A stretch of DNA of 64,000 bases, taken from an uncultured Eubacteriales bacterium. Lineage in GTDB: Bacteria; Bacillota; Clostridia; Oscillospirales; Oscillospiraceae. The stretch spans positions 1 through 64,000 of the forward strand of contig CAJKDY010000012.1 in assembly GCA_905198835.1 (NCBI GenBank), in the 5' to 3' direction. Shown here in pieces: positions 41,458 to 51,024 of this stretch. The notes beneath the pieces are model-generated. The model was not told the origin of the DNA and ran no database searches. It worked only from the letters and a program-made list of their open reading frames with translations. The first letter of the stretch is position 1; each line of letters opens with the position of its first letter. A program made the translations under genes and the position numbers.

Positions 41458-42210
41458 CTATCCCTCCCCTTTGCTGTGCTTGACAAACTCCGTGGGGGAG
41501 CAGCCATAGTACTTTTTGAACACCCGAGAGAAGTAAAGCGCGTCGGAAAAGCCGCAGTTCTCCGCCACCTCGGCCACGGAATACTCCCTGGTCCAGGCGG
41601 CGCCCAGCATGGTCCGGGCCCGCTTCATACGAAGGTCCATCATGTACTTCAGCGGCGTCAGCCCCATCTCCTTTTGAAAGAGCTTACGCAGATAGTCGTA
41701 GTTGAAGGGCATCCGGCGGATCTCGCCGTCCAGCTCAAAGGCAGGGCTGGCAAAGTTGCGGATGATGCTGGAGCGGATCATCTCCACTGCCGGAGAAAAC
41801 TCCCCGTTGTCCCGAAAGGCGATCATGAAGCTGGTGATCAGCTCTCCTAGGGCAGAGAGTACCAGATCCCGGCGGCGCAGGTCGGACTGGGCGTAAAACC
41901 GGGCCTGGGCAAAGGCGGCGCCCATATTTCCCTGCGCGTCGTCCTCCACCAAAAAGGCCGTTTTGTAAGGAAAAGCGGGCGCTTCCATGGTCAGATGGAT
42001 GTTGGTAAAGCCCTGGTCGGAGTTGTTCATGTGGACTTCTCCGGGGGGGATGGCCACAGCCTGTTTGTGCCGGTAGTGGATCACCGTACCGTTTTCCAGC
42101 CGGAAGGCGCCCTCGCCGGTGGTGCAGTACACAAGCTCCCAGTGCTCATGGCTGTGCCAGCGCACATCGTAGGTCCTGGGGTGCTCGCCCACATAGAGGA
42201 TGGTATCCAT
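41458..42210 (-). CDS. AraC-family transcriptional regulator
   Basis: 250 residues. The N-terminal cupin sensor (HSHEHWELVYCTTGEGAFRL, IPPGEVHMNN) likely binds a uronate or oligosaccharide. The C-terminal domain has two helix-turn-helices (DYLRKLFQKEMGLTPLKYM and YSVAEVAENCGFSDALYFSR). Placed between the TIM-barrel gene and kduI, it is the natural candidate to control the uronate genes and possibly the ABC operon, which has a direct repeat suited to AraC-type binding. Confidence 0.88.
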   Translation of the reverse strand: MDTILYVGEHPRTYDVRWHSHEHWELVYCTTGEGAFRLENGTVIHYRHKQAVAIPPGEVHMNNSDQGFTNIHLTMEAPAFPYKTAFLVEDDAQGNMGAAFAQARFYAQSDLRRRDLVLSALGELITSFMIAFRDNGEFSPAVEMIRSSIIRNFASPAFELDGEIRRMPFNYDYLRKLFQKEMGLTPLKYMMDLRMKRARTMLGAAWTREYSVAEVAENCGFSDALYFSRVFKKYYGCSPTEFVKHSKGEG

Positions 42211-42216
42211 GCTCTC

Positions 42217-43062
42217 TTACGCCTCCAGGTAGGCCGCTTCCATGGCTTTGCGGCAGTCCTCGGCGTTGTCAGGGTTGGTGTTTTCCAGCGTGGCGTAGAT
42301 ATAGGGCTTTTCCGCCTTTAAAAACCGCATGACAGCGGTATAGTCCATGCCGCCGTGGCCGGGGGCGGCGGCCTTGAGCTGGCCGCCGGCGTCCTCAGGG
42401 AGGTAGTCCTTCAAATGGACCATGGCGATGTCCGGGCCCAAAAGCTCCATGGCCTCGGCCAGGACCTCGTCCCGGCGGGGCAAATTCTCCATGCTCAGCA
42501 GGTTCACCGGATCGAAGAGCACCCGCAAATTGTGGCTGCCGATCTCGTCCAGCACCGCCCGGCACCGCTTGGGGTTCCATACGATGTGCTTGACCACCGG
42601 CTCGATGGCGACGGTGACGCCATACTGCTCGGCGCAACGGACCACCGGCTTAAAATTCTTGATAAAGGTAGAAAGGGCCTCGTCGGAGCGGCATTCCGGG
42701 CAGAATTTATACTCCGGATTGGGCGCGCCCGTCTCCGTGCCCACCATGGCACAGCCCAGGTAGGCGGCGAAGCGGATGTGGGCGTAGTAGCGCTCCTGGA
42801 TGTCCCGCAGGGCCGTGGGGTCGGGATGGGCCAGGTTCAGGTAGTTCCCCAGCACCGCAATGTCCAGGCCGTTTTCCCAAAACAGGCGTTTGAGATAGCC
42901 TGCGTAGCCCGGATTCAAATTGGCCGGGCCGTTGGGCACGTCCTTGAGGGACTTACCAAGGGCCATGTGGACGCATTTGAACCCCTTTTGCGCGGTAATG
43001 GGCAGCAGCTCCTCCAGAGGCAGCTTCTCACCGTCGTGGAGTCGAAGGCCGATCTGCAGCAT
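42217..43062 (-). CDS. sugar phosphate isomerase/epimerase-family TIM-barrel protein
   Basis: 281 residues with the xylose-isomerase-like TIM barrel metal ligands in AIEPV (Glu), LFDPVN (Asp), MVHLKDY (His) and TLENTN (Glu). A FCPEC motif is present but its role is unclear. The substrate is unknown; a keto-sugar or uronate is expected from the neighbours. The start MLQIGLRLHDGE follows AAAGGAGGGG. A TATACT box lies about 40 bases upstream without a clear -35. Confidence 0.75.
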   Translation of the reverse strand: MLQIGLRLHDGEKLPLEELLPITAQKGFKCVHMALGKSLKDVPNGPANLNPGYAGYLKRLFWENGLDIAVLGNYLNLAHPDPTALRDIQERYYAHIRFAAYLGCAMVGTETGAPNPEYKFCPECRSDEALSTFIKNFKPVVRCAEQYGVTVAIEPVVKHIVWNPKRCRAVLDEIGSHNLRVLFDPVNLLSMENLPRRDEVLAEAMELLGPDIAMVHLKDYLPEDAGGQLKAAAPGHGGMDYTAVMRFLKAEKPYIYATLENTNPDNAEDCRKAMEAAYLEA

Positions 43063-43157
43063 GGGACCCCTCCTTTGCACATCCTTTTTGTCCATATCCA
43101 TAGTATACCGCACCTGGGACAAGAAGTCCAGAAAAATATGGCTGGCAAGGAAAAAAT

Positions 43158-43191
43158 AAAAGCTCCGAGTTCCATAGAACTCGGAGCTTTT
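43158..43191 (-). terminator. intrinsic terminator of the ABC transporter operon
   Basis: Perfect 15-bp inverted repeat (43158-43172, 43177-43191) with CATA loop and a T-rich end on the minus strand, 26 bases after the last ATPase gene. Confidence 0.92.
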
Positions 43192-43216
43192 GTCCATTTG
43201 AAAGGGCCCTTACTCC

Positions 43217-44296
43217 TCACTGGATGACCATTTCGGTCTCGTCGTCAAAGAGGTAGACGCTCTTGTAGGGGATGGAGAAGGTGATGGTGGCGTCCATCTC
43301 CGGGGTATCGTGGGGATCGACCTTGAGAATGGCGCGCTCCTCTCCGGCCACCACATAGACGTTGGTGTTGTCGCCCAGCATCTCGGTGAGCTCCACAGAG
43401 GCGTTGATCTGGTAGGCCTCCTCCACCTTGCCCAGCTCGATGGCCTCGGGACGGAAACCAAAGACGATCTTCTTGCCCTCGTAGGCGGAGAGCTTGTCGC
43501 CCAGCACCGGGGCCAGATCCAGGGTGTTGTCGCCCAAGGCGATCTTGCCCCCTTGGACCGTGGAGCGGATAAAGTTCATCGGCGGTTCGCCGATAAAGCC
43601 GGCCACAAAGACGTTGACGGGGGCGAAATACAGCTCCTTGGGGGTGCCGATCTGCTGAACGTAGCCGTCCTTCATGACCACGATGCGGTCGGCCAGGGTC
43701 ATAGCCTCGGTCTGGTCATGGGTGACGTAGATGGTGGTGGCGCCAGCCTCCCGGTGGATCTGGGCGATCTCGGAGCGCATGGTCACGCGCTGCTTGGCGT
43801 CCAGGTTGGACAAGGGCTCATCCATCAGGAAGATGCCCACCTTGCGGATGATGGACCGACCGATGGCTACTCTCTGACGCTGGCCGCCGGACAGGGCCCG
43901 GGGGAAGCGGTCCAGGTAGTCGGTCAAGCCCAGGATCTTGGCGGTCTTGAGCACCCGCTCTTCGATGACGTCGTCGTCCACACCCTGAAGGGTGAGGCCG
44001 AAAGCGATGTTGTCAAAGACGGTCATGTTGGGGTAAAGGGCGTAGCTCTGGAAGACCATGGCCACCTCCCGTTCCCGGGGGCCAAGCTCGTTGACCCGCT
44101 TGCCGTCGATCTCGAAGTCGCCGCTGGAGATGTCCTCCAGTCCGGCGATCATCCGCAGCGTGGTGGACTTCCCGCAGCCGGAGGGTCCAACGAAGACAAT
44201 GAACTCACCTTTGTCGATGGTGAGGTTGAAATCATGAACCGCGTGGAATCCGTTGGGGTATATTTTGTTGACGTTTTTCAGCTCCAGGGTAGACAT
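43217..44296 (-). CDS. MsmX/UgpC-type ABC transporter ATPase (first)
   Basis: 359 residues: Walker A GPSGCGKST, Q-loop VFQSYALYPNMTV, signature LSGGQRQRVAIGRS, Walker B LMDEPLSNLDA, H-loop YVTHDQTEAMT, then a regulatory OB-like domain with GFRPEAIEL. It belongs to the CUT1 sugar-importer ATPases. This operon encodes two such ATPases, while most CUT1 systems have one or share one. Last gene before the terminator. Confidence 0.92.
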   Translation of the reverse strand: MSTLELKNVNKIYPNGFHAVHDFNLTIDKGEFIVFVGPSGCGKSTTLRMIAGLEDISSGDFEIDGKRVNELGPREREVAMVFQSYALYPNMTVFDNIAFGLTLQGVDDDVIEERVLKTAKILGLTDYLDRFPRALSGGQRQRVAIGRSIIRKVGIFLMDEPLSNLDAKQRVTMRSEIAQIHREAGATTIYVTHDQTEAMTLADRIVVMKDGYVQQIGTPKELYFAPVNVFVAGFIGEPPMNFIRSTVQGGKIALGDNTLDLAPVLGDKLSAYEGKKIVFGFRPEAIELGKVEEAYQINASVELTEMLGDNTNVYVVAGEERAILKVDPHDTPEMDATITFSIPYKSVYLFDDETEMVIQ

Positions 44297-44299
44297 GAC

Positions 44300-44947
44300 T
44301 TAACCCTCCTGCACATTCTTGTTTTTCCGGGATGAGACCAAGTGGATGACGAGATTTTTCAGCCCGACCAGCGCCAGATCGCAGAGCAGATAGAAAAGGC
44401 CGAAGGAAATGGGCTCCATGCTCAGGTGACCCCCACCGAAGACGGCGTTCAAGCCGAGGTTGGTGGCAATGTAGAGCAGATTGACCAGCAGGACCAAAAG
44501 CATGGCGTAGATGATGTTAAAAAAGAAGGCAAAAAAGCCAGGCTTCGGGAACATCATCCAGTGGTCGTTGGCCCCCTCCGGATAGGCCATAAACCGTAGG
44601 ACATTGTTGGTAAGCAGGTCTGTGACCATGCCCATCACGATGCCCACGACCACGATCTGGTTTTCCAGCAGGGCGATGCCGGGATAGATCAGCACAAGGC
44701 CAGTGACCATGAAAAACTCCACCGCCCCGGCAAACCAGAATTTCGCGAAGCAGACCTTCAGCCAGTTGGGAAGGACGCCCTTTTTGGTGGCGCCATATCG
44801 CTCCAACTCCTCTGGAGTGACCGCCGGGGAGTTGGACGCGTCCGCCGAGGCCAGGTCCTCCACGGCCTGGGTGTTGAGCTTGTAGTACTCCGTGGCGCTG
44901 TGCTGCTGCTTTTTCTGCCGGTGGCTCTTTTCGGGCTTGCTTGCCAT
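44300..44947 (-). CDS. uncharacterised multi-pass membrane protein
   Basis: 215 residues, not recognised. A polar N-terminus of about 60 residues (Lys/Gln/Ser-rich) is followed by four to five hydrophobic segments (around VEFFMVTGLVLIYPGIALL, VVVGIVMGMVTDLLTNNVL, FFAFFFNIIYAMLLVLLVNL, ISFGLFYLLCDLALVGL) and a basic C-terminus. It lies between two genes of the ABC operon with 1-3 base spacing, so it is probably made together with the transporter. Confidence 0.65.
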   Translation of the reverse strand: MASKPEKSHRQKKQQHSATEYYKLNTQAVEDLASADASNSPAVTPEELERYGATKKGVLPNWLKVCFAKFWFAGAVEFFMVTGLVLIYPGIALLENQIVVVGIVMGMVTDLLTNNVLRFMAYPEGANDHWMMFPKPGFFAFFFNIIYAMLLVLLVNLLYIATNLGLNAVFGGGHLSMEPISFGLFYLLCDLALVGLKNLVIHLVSSRKNKNVQEG

Positions 44948-44948
44948 A

Positions 44949-45512
44949 TCAGTCCTCGCCGGAGACGTCGATGGCGGCCATCTCGCCGCCGGCCTCCACC
45001 TCCACGCTGGTCTTGATCTTGCGGATGAGCTTGCTGTAAACAGGCATCAGCGCCACAATGGCGAGGGAGACCGCGATCAGGATCATGTGGGTCATCAGAA
45101 CCTGGAGGACGCTGTTCATAATGGCGATCTTGTCCGGTGTACGCTTGATGATCTGGGCGGCGGCAAGCACCGTATTGTAGTAGAGCCCGTCCGCCCCCAG
45201 CACGCCCAGCATCATGACGAACATGAGGATGAGCATGGGCTTATTCACCGGCTTGCGGCTGGGAAAGGAGTTCATAAAGCACACCAGCGCCAGCATGGAG
45301 AACAGCATGGCGATGAAGCCGCACAGGCCCATGGGCGTCACATTCACCGTAGCGGTGGCGTTGGAGATCTTCGTCAAATTCAGCGAGTAGTACAGGAAGG
45401 TAATGACCAGCATGACCATCGGGATGTTCTGGGGCTTATGCTTCAACGTCACGATGCGCTTGCGGAAGAATTCCTTGAGACCTCCCACAAAGCCCAGTTT
45501 CTTCTTTTCCAT
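44949..45512 (-). CDS. uncharacterised four-helix membrane protein
   Basis: 187 residues, not recognised. Basic N-terminus (MEKKKLGFVGGLKEFFRKR), then four hydrophobic helices (MVMLVITFLYYSLNL, GLCGFIAMLFSMLALVCF, MLILMFVMMLGVLG, MILIAVSLAIVALMPVY) and a short acidic tail. The start follows AAGGGGG. It has no catalytic or substrate motif I can see. Position between two ATPases points to a transporter accessory role. Confidence 0.65.
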   Translation of the reverse strand: MEKKKLGFVGGLKEFFRKRIVTLKHKPQNIPMVMLVITFLYYSLNLTKISNATATVNVTPMGLCGFIAMLFSMLALVCFMNSFPSRKPVNKPMLILMFVMMLGVLGADGLYYNTVLAAAQIIKRTPDKIAIMNSVLQVLMTHMILIAVSLAIVALMPVYSKLIRKIKTSVEVEAGGEMAAIDVSGED

Positions 45513-45525
45513 GTCTCTCGCCCCC

Positions 45526-46602
45526 TTACCGAATGGCGTTGGTCGTCTCTTTGTCAAAGAGATGCTTGCGCTGGATGGCGACCTGGATCTTGTCGCCGTG
45601 CTGATGACCGATCCAGCCCTTCAGCTTGGCGCAGAGCTTCACGCCGCCGGGGCCGCCGATGTTGCCGTAGACCAGGGTGTTCATGCCCAGGTTCTCGTTG
45701 TTGGTCACCACCATGGGGATCCCCGCGCCCTCTTCGATGTCCTCGGGCCGGACGCCCATGATGATCTCCTTGCCCTGATAGGCGGCCAGGATCTGCTTCT
45801 CCTGGGCGGTGAGGGCGATGCGGTATCCCTGGTCCTGTTGGATGACCAGGTCGTCCCCGTCCACCTTCACGTCAAAGAGGTTCATAGGCGGCAGACCGAT
45901 AAAGCTGGCCACGAAGACATTGTTGGGGGAATCGTAAAGCTCCAAAGGCGTGCCCACCTGCTGAACGTGGCCCATGGACATACACACGATGCGGTCAGCC
46001 AGGGTCAAAGCCTCGGTCTGGTCGTGGGTAACGTAGAGCATGGTGGCCTTCAGCCGCTTATGTAGGAGCAGGATCTCCCGGCGGGTGGCGCCGCGGAGCT
46101 TGGCGTCCAGGTTGGAAAGAGGCTCGTCAAAGAGGAAGACCTTGGGGTTTCGGACAATGGACCGGCCCATGGCCACGCGCTGGCGCTGGCCGCCGGAGAG
46201 CTGGTTGGGCTTTTTGTTGAGCTGGGAGGTCAGGCCCAGGATCTCCGCCGCCGCCAGCACCTTTTTGTGGATGACGTTGGGATTTTCCTTGCGCAGGGTC
46301 AGGGAGAAGGCCATGTTCTCGTAGATGGTCATGTGGCCATAAAGAGCGTAGTTCTGGAAGACCATGGCCATATCCCGGTCCTTGGCGGGGGTCTGGGTGA
46401 TATCCTTGCCGTCCAGGTAGAGCCGGCCCTTGGAGATGTCCTCCAGGCCAGCCACCATCCGAAGGGTGGTGGACTTGCCGCAGCCCGAGGGGCCCACCAG
46501 CACGATGAGCTCGCCGTCCTTCACGTCCAGGTTGAAGTCAAAGACCGCCTGGACGTTGTTGTCGTATATCTTGTCGATATGCTGTAAACTCAGTTCAGCC
46601 AT
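45526..46602 (-). CDS. MsmX/UgpC-type ABC transporter ATPase (second)
   Basis: 358 residues with GPSGCGKST, VFQNYALYGHMTI, LSGGQRQRVAMGRS, LFDEPLSNLDA, YVTHDQTEALT and a C-terminal GVRPEDIEEG domain. Similar to but clearly distinct from the first ATPase, not a recent duplicate. Two ATPases could form a heterodimer or serve different permeases; neither is shown here. Confidence 0.92.
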   Translation of the reverse strand: MAELSLQHIDKIYDNNVQAVFDFNLDVKDGELIVLVGPSGCGKSTTLRMVAGLEDISKGRLYLDGKDITQTPAKDRDMAMVFQNYALYGHMTIYENMAFSLTLRKENPNVIHKKVLAAAEILGLTSQLNKKPNQLSGGQRQRVAMGRSIVRNPKVFLFDEPLSNLDAKLRGATRREILLLHKRLKATMLYVTHDQTEALTLADRIVCMSMGHVQQVGTPLELYDSPNNVFVASFIGLPPMNLFDVKVDGDDLVIQQDQGYRIALTAQEKQILAAYQGKEIIMGVRPEDIEEGAGIPMVVTNNENLGMNTLVYGNIGGPGGVKLCAKLKGWIGHQHGDKIQVAIQRKHLFDKETTNAIR

Positions 46603-46615
46603 CTTGACCCCTCCT

Positions 46616-47134
46616 TCAAGCGGACTTGCCGGCCAGAGCGCCGCTTTCAGCGGAGCGCTCTTCCAGCATTTTTAAGTGGGACTCCAGAGCGTTGCACTTC
46701 ATGAAGTTGACCACAGCTGCGGCCACCAGACAGACCGCCGAGGCGATGAGCAAAACGATCAGGTAAATAAACTGACCGTCGCCCATGGGGGGCTCGGGGA
46801 AGCCGGCCTCTACGTCGATGTAGCTGTGCGCTTGCCAGGGGAGGATAAAGACGCGGACAACTTGGACGATCCCCAGGAGCACCAGGGGAATGGAGTAGGC
46901 CTTTTTGTAGTTCTTCGCGCCCTCTTCCGAGAGGAACGCGGCCAGCATAAAGACCAGGTTATAGACGATGGAGACGCCGATCAGCCAGTTATGGTAATAG
47001 GAACCGGCGTCATTTTGATAGATGTTGACAAAGTACAGCACATCCAGCACGATAGCCAGCAGCGTGAGATTGGCGGACAATTTGTTTTTCTTGAAGCGCA
47101 TCCTATCTCGCCGGATCATCTGCTCTTCATTCAT
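46616..47134 (-). CDS. uncharacterised membrane protein
   Basis: 172 residues, not recognised. Begins MNEEQMIRRDRMRFKKNK, then four hydrophobic segments (LTLLAIVLDVLYFVNIY, WLIGVSIVYNLVFMLAAFL, SIPLVLLGIVQVVRVFIL, FIYLIVLLIASAVCLVAAAV). The Asp/Pro-rich loop AGFPEPPMGDGQ would be outside. Located between the second ATPase and another membrane protein in the operon. Confidence 0.6.
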   Translation of the reverse strand: MNEEQMIRRDRMRFKKNKLSANLTLLAIVLDVLYFVNIYQNDAGSYYHNWLIGVSIVYNLVFMLAAFLSEEGAKNYKKAYSIPLVLLGIVQVVRVFILPWQAHSYIDVEAGFPEPPMGDGQFIYLIVLLIASAVCLVAAAVVNFMKCNALESHLKMLEERSAESGALAGKSA

Positions 47135-47192
47135 GATGCTGTCGCCTCCTTCTAATTCATAAGCGCGGTGGGCTTTCCCTTCCAGGCGTGGT

Positions 47193-47810
47193 TCACTGGG
47201 CCTTGGCGGCAGCGCCGCTCTGGGTCTTGGCGGCAGAGCCGTTGAGAAGGGCGGCCTCCTGCTTCATGAGACTGATCTTCCAGATGACGTTGCCCACCAA
47301 AATGACCACGGCGAGCACCAGCACGCCCAGGACAATATAGTGCGCGTCGAACCAGAAGGTGGATTCGGTGTAGTAGCTCTTGTTGCGCTCGGCATAGGTC
47401 TTCAGTTCTTCAAAGTTCACCGTGGTGAGATATTGAAGTTTGAAGGCCTCCACCTGGATGTGACCCCACACAGCCACGGCCAGAGCGGCCACGGACCAGA
47501 TGGCGGTGGACACATAGTTGCCGATGTAGTAGCGCCGGCGGACATGGGTGTTGGTAAGGAACAGGCCCAGGGAGAGAATGATCAGACCAAGGCCCGCCAG
47601 CATGAGCTGGTTATTAAAGGGCTGGATGTCGTAGAAGATCCTGGCCCCGGTGACGGCAGAGTCGTCGTAGTCGTTGGGGTTATACATGGCGGTATACAAC
47701 GAGTCGTAGAGATCCGTCACCAGCCCCAGCGAGTAGGCAAAGACCAGCACGCTGGCGATGAGGGCTATCATGCAAAACACTCGTTGCAGTTTGACTTGTC
47801 TTTTATACAT
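47193..47810 (-). CDS. uncharacterised membrane protein
   Basis: 205 residues, not recognised. Four hydrophobic segments (FCMIALIASVLVFAYSLGL, LMLAGLGLIILSLGLFL, TAIWSVAALAVAVWG, YIVLGVLVLAVVILVGNV) separated by Asp/Tyr-rich loops, and an Ala/Gln C-terminus. Directly downstream of the receptor gene and its hairpin. No function recognised. Confidence 0.6.
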   Translation of the reverse strand: MYKRQVKLQRVFCMIALIASVLVFAYSLGLVTDLYDSLYTAMYNPNDYDDSAVTGARIFYDIQPFNNQLMLAGLGLIILSLGLFLTNTHVRRRYYIGNYVSTAIWSVAALAVAVWGHIQVEAFKLQYLTTVNFEELKTYAERNKSYYTESTFWFDAHYIVLGVLVLAVVILVGNVIWKISLMKQEAALLNGSAAKTQSGAAAKAQ

Positions 47811-47829
47811 AGCGACCTCCCTGTTTCAC

Positions 47830-47863
47830 CTTTCCCCAGCCTCCTTGCGGAGACTGGGGAAAG
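47830..47863 (-). other. intercistronic hairpin after the receptor gene
   Basis: A 10-bp stem CTTTCCCCAG/CTGGGGAAAG (47830-47839, 47854-47863) with an inner CTCC/GGAG pairing. No U-run follows. Such stems after ABC receptor genes often protect the upstream mRNA and raise receptor level over permease; that is the likely role here, by analogy. Confidence 0.55.
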
Positions 47864-47898
47864 CGGCCTTACCGAGCTGCGCTAGAGGCAGCGATCAA

Positions 47899-50052
47899 TT
47901 ACTTAATGGTGTCGTAGAAGTCGATGGCCCGCTGCCAGCCGCGGTTCTGGAGCTCCAGATACTGGGAGCCGGAGTAGGCGCCGGCCACGGTGGCGGCGGC
48001 GGAGGCAGCGTCGTTCATGCCCTCTTCCTTGTAGCCGCCGACGATGATGTCCACCAGAATGTTCTTCTGATCCTTGGAGGTGCCGAACATCACGCTGCCC
48101 AGGTTGGAGTAGCTGTTGATCTGGTCGTTCTCCACCTTGGTGGTGGGCAGGGTGGTGGGCACGCTGGTGTACCACCAGTTGGAACTGTCAACGTCCAGAA
48201 TGGGATGCTTGATGGTGCCCAGAGCAATGGCGTTGGAGATGTAGCCCGCGCCCTCCTTGCCGGCATCGGTGGTGCACTGGTACTCGAAGGACTGGCACTT
48301 GACGAAGGACAGGGTGGAGCCCAGGTACTGACGGGCGTAGTTGGTGTAGTTGCCGCCAGCCTTCTCCCACAGCTCAGTGCGGGTGGCATCGGCGATCTCG
48401 GGCATCTGCTGACCGTTAAAGTTAAAGGTCTTTTCGGAGCGGAAGACCTTGGGACCGTAGCTGAGCAGGAGCATGCCCTCGTCGGTGTAGGCAAAGTCGA
48501 TCAGAGCCAGGCAGGCCTTGAGCTTGTCGTCGTTACCCTTGACGCCGGCAGCGGAGATGGCCCAACCGCCGGGCTTCACGCTGCGCCAGGACTCAGCGAA
48601 GCGCATATAAACGCCGTTGGGATCAGTGCCGTCGAACCAGCGGGCCACGGGGACCATGACCGCCCGGTACTCCTCGCCATTGGCCTTATCCAGCACCTCA
48701 GGATCGTCGTTGAAGAGGGTCTGGGTCTGGTTGTAGTCGAAGTGCATGAAGCCCAGGTCGTTGGTCAGGTACTGCTTGGAGTTGACCTCCTCGGTGTTGA
48801 CAAAGGCGGTGGAGATCAGGCCTTCCTTCACCAGGTTATTCATCTTATCCAGAGCCTCATAGGTGGCCGCCTCCTGACGGGCGTCGTGGAGGGTGCCGTC
48901 GGTGTCCACATAGAGGAAGTCCTTCCGGGACTCCAGGCCGCGCACGCCGAAGAGGACGCCGGCCAGATGGACCATGTCCAGACGACGCTGGTTGTTATTG
49001 TCCTCGCGGGAGAACAGGCCCTGGATCTGGTCGGTGCCGTTCAGGGTCTGAGCGTTGGAGACCACGCAGCGCAGCAGAGCCACCAGCTCGTCAGCGTCCC
49101 AGGCGGCGTTCTGGCCGATGAAGAGGTCGGAGCGCTGCGTGCCGTAGTAGCCGTTGTAGGCCTGGTCGATGTAGTCGCGGAGCATATTGACAGCGTCCAC
49201 GCCGCTCATGGGACCCACGGCGTTCATCTTGGCAATGATGTTACCGGCGGCGTCATAGTCCTTGGAGATGGTCTCCACGCTGGTGCCGTCGGCGGTGACC
49301 ACGTCCACGTCCACCTTACCAGAGGTGGGCATATAGGGCTCGTAGGCGGGGGTAGCGGTGGTGCCGGAGTTCTCGGCGGCAAAGGCGCCCTCGCCGTCCA
49401 GCAGCTTGCGGACCCAGTCGGTACGCATCAGGGGCATACGCTCGATGTCGTTGACACCGTCGAAGTAGGGGCTGAAGTAGATGCCGCCGTTGGCGGTATC
49501 GCTGGTGATGGACATCCGGACGATGGGGTTGGCGTCCAGATAGGCCTTGAAGTTGGGCATCTGGTCCAGATGCTCGGCAATGTTCACCAGGCTGCCGGCC
49601 ACGCCGTACTCGCCCAGCTGGCTGGCTGTGCCGGCCACCATGTCCACATCGGTCAGCTTTTCCTTCCAGTACTCAAACTCCTTGGAGTCGGAGTTGCCCT
49701 GGTACTTGTCCTCAAAGACCATACCCAGCTGATTCTGGACCTCCACCCAGGTGGGCTTCAGATCGCCGGTGTTGTAGGTGTGGCCGTCGGCCAGAGTGAT
49801 GCCGGAGCCGGCCACCTCGGGATCAAAGAACAAGCCGGTCTTGGTGGAGTTATAGCCCGTGGCCATGCGAAGGACGGTGCCCTGCGCAAAAGCCAGGTCG
49901 GGGTTATTGTAATCAGAAGTAGTGGTGGGGCCGTCGGGGCCGTCAGGGGTGTCAGAGGGGGTGATCTCCCCGATCGAGGGGGCGCAGCCGGCCAGAGCGC
50001 CCAGCAGCATCAGCAGGGCCAGGCCAAGAGCAAGTGTCTTTTTCATTTTCAT
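47899..50052 (-). CDS. large ABC transporter solute-binding lipoprotein
   Basis: 717 residues. Signal peptide and lipobox LGALAGC (lipid Cys 23), followed by a Pro/Thr/Asp-rich linker and a family-1 type solute-binding fold (GVYMRFAESWRSVKPGGWAISAAG, EGMLLLSYGPKVF). It is about 200 residues longer than typical LplA/YtcQ receptors (500-520), suggesting a ligand larger than a monosaccharide. The neighbouring genes suggest oligogalacturonides. AAGGAGG before MKMKK; a short TGGACC/GGTCCA hairpin lies upstream. Confidence 0.85.
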   Translation of the reverse strand: MKMKKTLALGLALLMLLGALAGCAPSIGEITPSDTPDGPDGPTTTSDYNNPDLAFAQGTVLRMATGYNSTKTGLFFDPEVAGSGITLADGHTYNTGDLKPTWVEVQNQLGMVFEDKYQGNSDSKEFEYWKEKLTDVDMVAGTASQLGEYGVAGSLVNIAEHLDQMPNFKAYLDANPIVRMSITSDTANGGIYFSPYFDGVNDIERMPLMRTDWVRKLLDGEGAFAAENSGTTATPAYEPYMPTSGKVDVDVVTADGTSVETISKDYDAAGNIIAKMNAVGPMSGVDAVNMLRDYIDQAYNGYYGTQRSDLFIGQNAAWDADELVALLRCVVSNAQTLNGTDQIQGLFSREDNNNQRRLDMVHLAGVLFGVRGLESRKDFLYVDTDGTLHDARQEAATYEALDKMNNLVKEGLISTAFVNTEEVNSKQYLTNDLGFMHFDYNQTQTLFNDDPEVLDKANGEEYRAVMVPVARWFDGTDPNGVYMRFAESWRSVKPGGWAISAAGVKGNDDKLKACLALIDFAYTDEGMLLLSYGPKVFRSEKTFNFNGQQMPEIADATRTELWEKAGGNYTNYARQYLGSTLSFVKCQSFEYQCTTDAGKEGAGYISNAIALGTIKHPILDVDSSNWWYTSVPTTLPTTKVENDQINSYSNLGSVMFGTSKDQKNILVDIIVGGYKEEGMNDAASAAATVAGAYSGSQYLELQNRGWQRAIDFYDTIK

Positions 50053-50102
50053 TTTTTCCTCCTTGAAATTAGGTTGGACCTTTGGTCCATGGTGTTATCT
50101 CT

Positions 50103-51005
50103 TTACTCCTTCACGCCGCCGACGTTAACGCCCTTGGCAAAGTACTTTTGGATGAAGGGGTAGATGATAAGGATGGGAATGACCGAGCAGACCACCAGCG
50201 CGTAGATGATGGAGTCCGGCGCGTAGCTGCGGTTCCAGCCGGCGATGTACTCGGAGTCTGTGTACTGCTCCAACTGGTTACGCAGGAAGACCTGCAAGGG
50301 GTGCTCGTAGGAGTTGTCGATCATCTGGCGGGCCCAGAAGTAGCCGTTCCAGCGGGAGATGGCGAACAGCAGGGACACCGTGGCGATGGTGGACTTGCTC
50401 ATGGGGATGTATACCTTGGTCAGCACCTGCATCTCGGTGGCGCCGTCTACGATGGCGGCCTCTTCTATTTCAGATGGCACGCCCTCAAAGGCATTGCGCA
50501 AGAGGATGATGTTCATGGCCGCCATACCCATGGCGATGACCACCAGCCACTTGTCGTCGGTGATCCCCACGGCCTCGAAGGCCTTGCTGGTGGCGATGTA
50601 GTTCAGGTACTGGGGCACGATGCCGGCGGAGAACCACATGGTGAATACCAAGAAGAAGTTGAAGCCTTTACGGAACATCAGGCGCTTCTTGCTCAGCGCG
50701 TAGGCGCCCAGAATGGCGGTCAGCATGGACCATAGCGTACCGTAGAGGGTCAGGAACAAGGTGTTGGAGTAGGAGTTCCAGAACATATTGTTGCCAAACA
50801 TCTCTCCAAAGGCTTCAAACTGGATGCCGGTGTTACGGGGATCGGGCCACAGGAAGACCATGCTGTTTTCCACCGCGTAGCGACCGCTGATGGCGGAGGA
50901 GATGGCGTAGACAAAGGGGTAGAGACAACACAGCGCGAACACACCCAGCAGTACGTAGCTAATGATCTTAAAGATCAACTCAGAGATCTCAAGTTTTCTT
51001 TTCAT
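50103..51005 (-). CDS. ABC sugar transporter permease, CUT1 (LplC/YtcP-like)
   Basis: 300 residues, six membrane helices. The EAA loop is EIEEAAIVDGATEMQVLTKV (EAA---G pattern) and the short C-terminal tail QKYFAKGVNVGGVKE is typical of YtcP-like subunits. It pairs with the adjacent permease in oligosaccharide uptake. Confidence 0.9.
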   Translation of the reverse strand: MKRKLEISELIFKIISYVLLGVFALCCLYPFVYAISSAISGRYAVENSMVFLWPDPRNTGIQFEAFGEMFGNNMFWNSYSNTLFLTLYGTLWSMLTAILGAYALSKKRLMFRKGFNFFLVFTMWFSAGIVPQYLNYIATSKAFEAVGITDDKWLVVIAMGMAAMNIILLRNAFEGVPSEIEEAAIVDGATEMQVLTKVYIPMSKSTIATVSLLFAISRWNGYFWARQMIDNSYEHPLQVFLRNQLEQYTDSEYIAGWNRSYAPDSIIYALVVCSVIPILIIYPFIQKYFAKGVNVGGVKE

Positions 51006-51024
51006 TTTGTCTCACCGCCCTTTC